A stretch of DNA of 19,115 nt from Chloroflexota bacterium (GTDB lineage Bacteria; Chloroflexota; Anaerolineae; Anaerolineales; Anaerolineaceae). Both the position numbers and the translations under genes were made by a program. The DNA lies in contig JAJUJY010000079.1 in NCBI GenBank assembly GCA_029265085.1, forward strand, positions 1-19,115. Direction: 5' to 3'. Position 1 is the stretch's first letter. The number at the start of each line of letters is the position of its first letter. Positions 13,075 through 19,115 of the stretch are shown here, one piece after another. A model generated the notes under the pieces. The model searched no databases, was not told the origin of the DNA, and saw only the letters and a list, made by a program, of their open reading frames with translations.

Positions 13075-15255
13075 TTATCGAAATTCTTGACCTTCTTGTT
13101 CTTCTTCATCATCAGGATCGATTAAGACTTCGCGGTCTTTTCCGCCTCCTTGAGCTGGTCCAACAATACCCATTTCTTCCAGTTCATCCAATAATCGTGC
13201 TGCTCGCGGGAATCCGATCCGCAAACGGCGTTGAAGCAGAGAGGCACTGGCACGTTGGGTTTTCTTCACCAGTTCAATCGCCTGTTCCACAAGATCATCG
13301 CCCCCTTCCTCGACCTGTAATAAAGCCTCCCACGGGGCTTCTTGAGAGGGTTTGGTAAGCGGCGACTTCTGCCAGAAATCAATTACCTTATCCACTTCCT
13401 GGTCTTTTAATAATACACCTTGCGCGCGCTGGGGAGTACCTACTTCCGGCGATAAGAACAGCATGTCTCCCCGGCCAAGCAGGGTTTCTGCCCCGTTCAT
13501 ATCCAAAATCACACGCGAATCAACCGAGGATGCCACAGTAAAGGCAATCCGGGCTGGGAAGTTTGCTTTAATCAGGCCGGTAACAACATCCGTACTTGGC
13601 CGCTGGGTAGCCACCACCAGGTGAATGCCGACTGCACGCGCCATTTGCGCCAACCGTACCAGCGCGTGTTCCGTTTGATCAGGCGCAGACATCATCAAAT
13701 CGGCCAATTCATCTATTAAGATGACAATCCGCGGCAGAGTTTCCTGTTTCTTCCGTTCTTGTTTGCGATTGAAGGCATCCAAATCACGGGCGTTGGCACC
13801 TTCCAGCAGGCGGTAGCGTTGGTCCATCTCTACCAGTGCCCACCGTAAAATGCCCAACATTCGTTCAATATCAGTTTCCACTTTTCCCAATAAATGCGGA
13901 AAACCATTAAAGCGCACCAACTCAACCATTTTGGGATCCAGCATGGCAATCCGCAGCGTTGCTGGCGTATTATTCATCACCAGGCAGGTAGTAATGGCTG
14001 CCAGGCAAACGGATTTTCCTGATCCGGTTGTACCCGCCACCAACACATGCGGCATGCGCGCCAGGTCAGCCACCACCGGCAGGCCGGAAACATCTCGCCC
14101 CAGCGCAATAGCCAGCGGAGAATTCAAGCGCATAAACGGTTCAGATGCCAACAATGGTCGTAAACAAACCATAGCGGTGGATGTATTTGGAACCTCAACA
14201 CCAACATAAGATCGCCCCGGTACGGGTGCTTCAATCCGCAGCCGTTCGGCAGCAAGTGCCAGGGCAAGATCGCGTGACAGGGTTGAAATTTGAGAAACGC
14301 GCACTTTTTGCTGGAAAGGTTTGCCATCGGTGCCGATTTTCTCAATATACCCTGGTTCAACCGCAAATTGAGTAACTGTTGGCCCCACGCGGTAACCGAC
14401 CACCTTGGAAGGAATACCAAATTCATCCAGGGTCTGCTCAATCTTTTTGGCAACCAGGTGAATGCGTTCTTCGTCAATTCCATTGGCCTCTTCCTGGTTC
14501 AACAGTTCCAGAGGCGGCAGATTCTCATCCCGCCGAGAGGGAACAACGGGGAGTGGTGTGGCTCCTTCTAATTCTCGCAGCGATTTTTGGCCGCGAATTT
14601 CAGGATGTTCCACAACAATATCAATTTCATCTTCTTCTGGATTGGCTTCTGCTCCAGCCGTTTGCAGCCATTGTTCAAACAGAACGATGAGCTTCCTGCT
14701 CAACCCGGTTCCAACCAGCACAAAGATTACAAATACCAAAAAGACCAAAATCGTTGAAAAGGGCAGTGGAATCAAATCAGCAGCTAATCTAGCCAGACCC
14801 CACCCGACCACACCGCCATCCCAACCAGCCTCAGCCCGCTCTAAAGAAATGCCCCCTAAAATTGAGAGAAGAATGAGTAATGCAAAAGCAGCACCTTCAA
14901 GCGCTAATATTTGCCCCAACCGAATTTTTAGATTATTTACCCAACGACGGCTCAAAAAATAAAAACCCAAATAGCCAAGCAACCCGGCAATTAAAAAACT
15001 GCCGGCACCAAACCATCGCTTTAAGAATGATCCCCAGGGAGAACCAAAAGACCCCTGGCTTAATCCGGTTAATGAAAACAGGGTGATTAAAGCCAGAGCA
15101 ACAAAACCAACGCCTAAAATATCCCAGCCGTATCGTTCAAAACGCAGCCAAATATTTGCCAGTTTATCCAGAGATGATTCTGGGACTGGTTCAGGGATTG
15201 GATCAGGGGTGTGGTTCTTTTGCGAGGGGGTTCCGGTTGGTTTTTTTGCACTCAT
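13075..15255 (-). CDS. ftsK: DNA translocase FtsK/SpoIIIE
   Basis: A 726-residue membrane-anchored motor that pumps chromosomal DNA through the closing septum and helps resolve dimers. Four hydrophobic segments occupy about 45-65, 82-102, 115-135 and 165-190. An acidic linker follows, then the alpha domain (from about 262) and the RecA-like motor with Walker A GTTGSGKS (408-415) and Walker B VILIDELADL (511-520). The C-terminal winged-helix gamma domain (about 655-720, QRASASLLQRRLRIGFPRAA) reads the orienting sequence motifs. The short linker resembles SpoIIIE-type more than E. coli FtsK. The ATG at 15255 overlaps the stop of the S1-domain gene as ATGA, indicating translational coupling. The final residues are very acidic (DPDDEEEQEGQEF). 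Confidence 0.96.
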   Translation of the reverse strand: MSAKKPTGTPSQKNHTPDPIPEPVPESSLDKLANIWLRFERYGWDILGVGFVALALITLFSLTGLSQGSFGSPWGSFLKRWFGAGSFLIAGLLGYLGFYFLSRRWVNNLKIRLGQILALEGAAFALLILLSILGGISLERAEAGWDGGVVGWGLARLAADLIPLPFSTILVFLVFVIFVLVGTGLSRKLIVLFEQWLQTAGAEANPEEDEIDIVVEHPEIRGQKSLRELEGATPLPVVPSRRDENLPPLELLNQEEANGIDEERIHLVAKKIEQTLDEFGIPSKVVGYRVGPTVTQFAVEPGYIEKIGTDGKPFQQKVRVSQISTLSRDLALALAAERLRIEAPVPGRSYVGVEVPNTSTAMVCLRPLLASEPFMRLNSPLAIALGRDVSGLPVVADLARMPHVLVAGTTGSGKSVCLAAITTCLVMNNTPATLRIAMLDPKMVELVRFNGFPHLLGKVETDIERMLGILRWALVEMDQRYRLLEGANARDLDAFNRKQERKKQETLPRIVILIDELADLMMSAPDQTEHALVRLAQMARAVGIHLVVATQRPSTDVVTGLIKANFPARIAFTVASSVDSRVILDMNGAETLLGRGDMLFLSPEVGTPQRAQGVLLKDQEVDKVIDFWQKSPLTKPSQEAPWEALLQVEEGGDDLVEQAIELVKKTQRASASLLQRRLRIGFPRAARLLDELEEMGIVGPAQGGGKDREVLIDPDDEEEQEGQEFR

Positions 15256-16205
15256 TCAGCCTGTACCAGCCCTAAACCCAGCCGGCGGCGATCGATATCA
15301 ATATGGATAATACGGGTCTGCACTGGTTGCCCAACATAAAGAACGTCTTCAATATGTCCACGTCCTCCGGGAATGTTAATCGAGGACACATGGATTAACC
15401 CTTCAACGCCCTCCTCAAGCCGGGCAAAAGCACCAAACCGCGTAATCGATGTGATTTTGGCTGGCACAACGTCGCCAATTTTATACCGGACAGATAATGT
15501 TTCCCACGGATTGGGATTCAAACGCTTCAAGCTTAACGCGATTCGTGAAGTTTCTTCACAAACCTGCAAGACCAAAACGCTGATCGTATCATCAATCGCA
15601 AGAACCTCAGTCGGATGCTGGACCCGCCCCCAGGATAATTCCGATACATGGATTAGACCTTCTACCCCACCCAGGTCGATGAACACCCCAAAATCGGTTA
15701 CATTGGTGACACGTCCTGTTAAAATCGCGCCTTCTTTCAACGTATCAAACAATGCCCGGCGTTGGCCTTCTCCAGCCAGGGCTGCACGTTCAGAAAGCAC
15801 AATTCGTTCTTGAGAGGGTTCACATTCAATCACCTTCAAGTTTAACAGGCGATCCACGTACCCAGCCAACACAGAACGCCTTTCATCATCGTTGGCGCTG
15901 TTGGGCATTTCCACCAGATGGGAAACTGGTACAAATCCCTGGATGCCATCTCCCTGAACCAGTAAACCACCACGATTAAAACCATGCACTTTTAGCTGGA
16001 TTATTTCGTCCTGTTCATAAACTTGTTGGACCATCGTCCAATCAATAACAGTAACCGCCGGCTGGTGATTTGGTTTTGCGATGATTTCTTTTTGGGCTGG
16101 CATAATCGCATCTTCGTCTGCCAGTACTGCTGCCCACCATCCTTCATCTAAAGATTCAGGCATTATCTCATCCTCAACTTCCTGAATGGACTTCCTAGAG
16201 ACCAT
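15252..16205 (-). CDS. Protein with three S1 RNA-binding domains
   Basis: A 317-residue protein with three S1 modules at about 62-139, 157-227 and 242-313. The second and third are canonical (VTDFGVFIDLGGVEGLIHVSEL; ITRFGAFARLEEGVEGLIHVS), and the first is more divergent. An acidic N-terminal tail of about 55 residues precedes them. It is related to ribosomal protein S1, which recruits mRNA to the 30S subunit, but is shorter than the four- to six-domain S1 of other phyla; it may be the S1 of this organism or an accessory RNA-binding protein. GGGGAGG about 8 bases before the ATG at 16205 is a strong ribosome-binding site. Its stop overlaps the ftsK start by 4 bases, so the two are co-translated. 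A promoter with a palindromic spacer probably lies just upstream. Confidence 0.88.
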   Translation of the reverse strand: MVSRKSIQEVEDEIMPESLDEGWWAAVLADEDAIMPAQKEIIAKPNHQPAVTVIDWTMVQQVYEQDEIIQLKVHGFNRGGLLVQGDGIQGFVPVSHLVEMPNSANDDERRSVLAGYVDRLLNLKVIECEPSQERIVLSERAALAGEGQRRALFDTLKEGAILTGRVTNVTDFGVFIDLGGVEGLIHVSELSWGRVQHPTEVLAIDDTISVLVLQVCEETSRIALSLKRLNPNPWETLSVRYKIGDVVPAKITSITRFGAFARLEEGVEGLIHVSSINIPGGRGHIEDVLYVGQPVQTRIIHIDIDRRRLGLGLVQAE

Positions 16206-16249
16206 TTAAAAACCTCCCCTGGCAATACAAATAAGCCCCTCGTTTAAGT

Positions 16250-16279
16250 ATTTTAACTCGACCTGTCGATTTAATGCAA
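16250..16279 (-). promoter_or_regulatory. Putative promoter with palindromic spacer upstream of the S1-ftsK genes
   Basis: On the minus strand TTGCAT (16279-16274) and TAAAAT (16255-16250) are separated by 18 bases and could be -35 and -10 boxes. The spacer contains the inverted repeat TCGAC-ag-GTCGA (16258-16269), whose outer AA/TT bases also match, a possible operator. The -35 box lies inside the last codons and stop of the upstream regulator gene. The predicted leader is about 38 bases long and includes the GGGGAGG site. Confidence 0.35.
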
Positions 16280-18175
16280 CTCTGTTGAGCGATCATTATT
16301 TGCTTCCATGTCAAGAATGGCATTTGCAACAGCTTCAATCGCAATCCGCTGCTTGCGGTATAAATCCGCTTCCGACATTGCCAGGCGCATTGCGATTTCA
16401 CGCACTTTTTTCCCCTCCAAAAACTTCATTTCCAGGATATTGTAAAGCACCCATTCTGCCGTAAACCGGCGATCACCTTCCGGGCGGACACGTTCGATGG
16501 CTTCGCGCAATACTGCCCGGAGAGCATTGGATGTGTTTCCTTCATTTTTTTGGACAAGCTCCTGAACCACTTTCAAATTCAGCAGCGGGCTTTGGGTGAG
16601 TTTCGGGCCACCCCAATAATGGGTCAGAGCATCCTTGACTGCTTGAGCAAAATCATCATCACTGACAGGTACATCACCTGCAAAAATTGCATCGCGGTTA
16701 TACCGGCCAGCTGCCCGCAATTGCTGAATAAACAGGACCTTTTCAGATAATTCATTAATCGACCGAAAAACCTGTTCCTGCAGGCGGCGGTCTCGAAGCG
16801 CCAATGCAGCCCGGTTGGATAACAAATTCAAACTGGCAATCTGTTCCGGATCAAGATCAGTCAAGTTTGCGCCTGTGATGCCCAAAACGCCCAATAAAGT
16901 CGGTTCAGAATCCATCGAAGGATCCATCAACGGGATTAAATAATCCTTCCCCATCTGAAACATGCTGGGTATTCCGCCGTTTTCATCTAAAACACGCAAT
17001 AATTCTTGCTCAATTCCATTATTTTGAATGGCTACCTTGGGTGTTGCCACAACCTCTTCTAATCCATTTTCGTTTAATGCCCCAATGTAAGCCCCTTCTG
17101 CCTGAAAACGGTCGCTGATTGCAGCCAATACCATTTCCAAGAACTGCCGCAAGTCATTTCTGGTAAGCAAACGAGTTTCCAGATTGGTAAGCAAGCTCAA
17201 ATTATCTTTATCATTCCCAAACAACAACCAGCGCTCAAAAATTGGGAAAGTCATTGTAATCAGATACTCGCACAATAAAATGCTCGCGACCATTGTGATG
17301 GGGACAAAAGCATTGTAGGTTAAGCCATAGGCTTCACCCGCCCGGCGAACCAAAGTTGCCAGGGCAAGGGTCACAATCGCTGTAAATGGGCCGCGTAGTA
17401 GCCACTTCAATAAACGGCTTTTCACCACACGATCCGGCCAACCTACACCAAAAAACGCCACAGAATACGCCATCACCACGACCAGCCAGCCAACGAGTAG
17501 ATTGCTGATGAGTGAAAGAGTCCAAAAAACATATCCGTGACGTGAGGCAAATGAAGAACTATACAACAAGAAGGGAAATGACCCTAAAGCGGGCGCAACC
17601 GCCCCAACCAATAAATATCCCAACCGGCGCTGGCTGGTCGGGGTTGTTGTGCGCAAATATGCCCGGATAAAGTTATACCAGGCCATTGCCAAAACGATTC
17701 CACAATAAAAGATAAACAGATCTGTCAACCGGTTTGGTTGAAGATAAGGCGCTGGAGCCTGCCCGATCACCAATCCGCCTACAAGATAAGAGAAAAAGAG
17801 CCCAACAAGAAACAACCCAGAAATAGCATAAGAAAAGCGAATAGCCCAGCGCCGACGGCCGCGGCTTGGTTTGCCGGTTGTCTCTAACAATGCATCGGAA
17901 AAGTGCAAATAAGCAGAGGGCAGGATAATAATGCCAACCCACTGCAATCGCAGCCAAAATTCAATGCCACTATTTGTCGCAGTAGCGCTGGCAAAAGAGT
18001 CTGTCGAGAAGACAATGACCAGGCAGAGCAAAATTATCATGAAGGATCGGGCAACCCGATCGCGCAAGTTAAAAGCCAGGGAATATAAAAGTAAAGAAAA
18101 AGCAGTAATTGCTACCCCGGCCGTGACAATCTGGCTGAGTGGAATAACAATCCGCAAATACCCATCAATCAACAT
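16271..18175 (-). CDS. Membrane 7TM-GAF-HTH regulator
   Basis: A 634-residue protein. Residues 1 to about 310 contain about eight membrane spans resembling the 7TM region at the N-terminus of some histidine kinases. A GAF-like domain follows (about 335-475, ending in NLLSNRAALALRDRRLQEQV), then a helical stretch. The C-terminus (about 530-620) ends in a helix-turn-helix (VREIAMRLAMSEADLYRKQR, 591-610) like that ending many Chloroflexota regulators. No HisKA, HATPase or receiver domain is present, so it cannot be a histidine kinase. It may sense a membrane or cytoplasmic signal and bind DNA directly. The ATG at 18175 lacks a clear ribosome-binding site. GNAT lies 25 bases upstream and the S1 gene 65 bases downstream. 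Domain boundaries are read by eye; the DNA-binding role is an inference. Confidence 0.8.
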   Translation of the reverse strand: MLIDGYLRIVIPLSQIVTAGVAITAFSLLLYSLAFNLRDRVARSFMIILLCLVIVFSTDSFASATATNSGIEFWLRLQWVGIIILPSAYLHFSDALLETTGKPSRGRRRWAIRFSYAISGLFLVGLFFSYLVGGLVIGQAPAPYLQPNRLTDLFIFYCGIVLAMAWYNFIRAYLRTTTPTSQRRLGYLLVGAVAPALGSFPFLLYSSSFASRHGYVFWTLSLISNLLVGWLVVVMAYSVAFFGVGWPDRVVKSRLLKWLLRGPFTAIVTLALATLVRRAGEAYGLTYNAFVPITMVASILLCEYLITMTFPIFERWLLFGNDKDNLSLLTNLETRLLTRNDLRQFLEMVLAAISDRFQAEGAYIGALNENGLEEVVATPKVAIQNNGIEQELLRVLDENGGIPSMFQMGKDYLIPLMDPSMDSEPTLLGVLGITGANLTDLDPEQIASLNLLSNRAALALRDRRLQEQVFRSINELSEKVLFIQQLRAAGRYNRDAIFAGDVPVSDDDFAQAVKDALTHYWGGPKLTQSPLLNLKVVQELVQKNEGNTSNALRAVLREAIERVRPEGDRRFTAEWVLYNILEMKFLEGKKVREIAMRLAMSEADLYRKQRIAIEAVANAILDMEANNDRSTELH

Positions 18176-18200
18176 AGGGATTAAGAACCCATTTTATTTC

Positions 18201-18740
18201 TTAACGTAATAACTGGCTGAAAAATAATGCAATATCCTGATTTGAATAATACAAATCATGGTAGCCACTAAAATCAAACCCAAGTTTGGTGGCCAAATGG
18301 ATCGCTGGAAAATTCTTTGAATGCATCTCCAAAATCATTTTTTTCAATCCGCGCTGTATTGCCCAGGATTGCGCCGCAATAATCAATGCGGTTGCTATCC
18401 CTTGCCTGCGCTGTTGGGCAGCCACAGCCAGATCGGTTATCCAGGCTGTGCGAGGAATCTTTTGCTCATCAATTCGCAAATACCCTACCGGTTCACCCTG
18501 ATATACTGCCACCAACACCCCATTGGGGGTACTTAACCTCATTGCCCGTTCTTCGGCAGACTTTGGGTAGTCGATGCGGATCGAACGCGGTAAACGAATC
18601 TCTCGGAAGTTAACACTCGCCTGCCCCACATCAATCATGCGATCCATTTGCCAGACATAATCCGTCTGATTATCATGTTCCAGGTGAATTAACGCCTGGT
18701 AATCGGCAGAAATCATTGGGCGAATTTCAATTTCAGGCAT
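18201..18740 (-). CDS. GNAT family N-acetyltransferase
   Basis: A 179-residue acetyl-CoA-dependent acetyltransferase. The acetyl-CoA pyrophosphate-binding motif A is clear (ITDLAVAAQQRRQGIATALI, with RRQGIA as the Q/RxxGxG/A signature), followed by motif B-like AIHLATKLGFDFSGYHDLYY. This layout is close to RimI-type protein N-acetyltransferases, but the substrate cannot be told. I prefer the ATG at 18740, with GAGG about 11 bases upstream; a TTG at 18764 would add 8 residues and overlap the upstream gene by 11 bases. The stop of the upstream gene lies 13 bases away, so the two are probably co-transcribed, as is the membrane regulator 25 bases downstream. Confidence 0.88.
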   Translation of the reverse strand: MPEIEIRPMISADYQALIHLEHDNQTDYVWQMDRMIDVGQASVNFREIRLPRSIRIDYPKSAEERAMRLSTPNGVLVAVYQGEPVGYLRIDEQKIPRTAWITDLAVAAQQRRQGIATALIIAAQSWAIQRGLKKMILEMHSKNFPAIHLATKLGFDFSGYHDLYYSNQDIALFFSQLLR

Positions 18741-18753
18741 ACGATGGTCAACC

Positions 18754-19115
18754 TCATGGAGCAATCACACGAATAGAAATCTCACAAGGCGGGTATAAAT
18801 TATTCACGTTATCTTTCACGACCAGACGCAAAAAATAGTCTCCTGGGACAAGTTGCGAAGTATCCCACAAACCACTTCCTTCGCCGCCAAATGGCTGATC
18901 GTTGATGGGTTGGTTACCGGCTGCAATCGGCACCCAGGTGTTTCCTTCACTACTTGACTGCCGGTACTCATAATAATAATATCCCAAATTTGGCAGGTTG
19001 ATCGTTCCGCGCAGTTCCACTTTGCCCTGAATTGTGTCCCCGGATTTTGGGTAGGTCCATTCCACCTGTCCAGGCACACAACCATCCACGCTGGAGGTTA
19101 CTTCTTCAATTCCCA
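18754..19115 (-). CDS. C-terminal beta-sandwich domain of a secreted-type protein (truncated by window edge)
   Basis: The frame is open from the window edge through GIEEVTSSVDGCVPGQ to a TGA at 18754-18756, at least 120 residues. A GTG at 19089 could be mistaken for the start, but the open reading continues upstream, so this is the C-terminal part of a longer gene. The sequence has the alternating pattern of an Ig/Fn3-like beta sandwich: VEWTYPKSGDTIQGKVELRG, YYYYEYR, GLWDTSQLVPGDYFLRLVV and a final CEISIRV. Two cysteines could form a disulphide. Such domains decorate extracellular or cell-wall proteins in Chloroflexota; the parent protein cannot be identified from this fragment. It precedes the GNAT gene by 13 bases. 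Confidence 0.7.
   Translation of the reverse strand, partial: GIEEVTSSVDGCVPGQVEWTYPKSGDTIQGKVELRGTINLPNLGYYYYEYRQSSSEGNTWVPIAAGNQPINDQPFGGEGSGLWDTSQLVPGDYFLRLVVKDNVNNLYPPCEISIRVIAP

Noticed and set aside
16271..18175. Calling the 634-residue membrane protein a sensor histidine kinase
   Set aside because: The N-terminal 7TM-like region and GAF domain suggest it, but no H-box, N-box or glycine-rich ATP lid is seen; the C-terminus is a helix-turn-helix.

Overview
The window looks like a gene-dense chromosomal segment of a Chloroflexota bacterium, most likely Anaerolineae. This is inferred from the gene repertoire: DUF3662/FHA proteins, a RodA-PBP fusion, an ABC-2 permease fused to a SpoIIM-type domain, a membrane GAF-HTH protein and a McrA-like HNH protein. 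No rRNA, tRNA or phylogenetic marker was available to confirm it. I saw no insertion sequence, integrase, CRISPR array, tRNA or phage gene. No gene-free stretch exceeds about 115 bases.

Layout. (1) Positions 1-204 hold the 3' end of an unrecognised plus-strand gene, which converges on an archease gene (208-627, minus). (2) Only 21 bp separate the archease start from a plus-strand run: FhaA-like protein (649-1407), FhaB-like protein (1426-1857), methylthioadenosine phosphorylase (1884-2747) and an 876-residue SEDS/RodA-PBP fusion (2751-5381). A bidirectional terminator ends this run. (3) On the minus strand are tyrS (5443-6663) and, after its own terminator, a YfcH-type epimerase (6769-7674). 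The epimerase diverges from a plus-strand HNH gene (7790-8293). (4) From about 19.1 kb down to 8.3 kb all genes are on the minus strand. In transcription order they are a truncated secreted-type protein, a GNAT acetyltransferase, a membrane 7TM-GAF-HTH regulator, a three-S1-domain protein, FtsK, a CDP-alcohol phosphatidyltransferase, Lgt, an ABC ATPase, an ABC-2/SpoIIM permease and an MBL-fold hydrolase.

How the genes fit together. Much of the window concerns the cell envelope and division. The plus-strand run mirrors the mycobacterial fhaA-fhaB-pstP-rodA-pbpA cluster, but MTA phosphorylase sits where the pstP phosphatase would be, there is no kinase, and rodA and pbpA are one gene. The polymerase half of the fusion keeps its signature residues, while the transpeptidase half has lost all three active-site motifs (SxxK, SxN, KTG). 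This is the most striking observation in the window. The minus-strand run adds chromosome segregation (FtsK), phospholipid head-group synthesis, lipoprotein maturation (Lgt) and an ABC exporter. The 634-residue protein carries a histidine-kinase-like membrane region and a GAF domain but ends in a helix-turn-helix instead of a kinase, so it may be a membrane-bound transcription factor.
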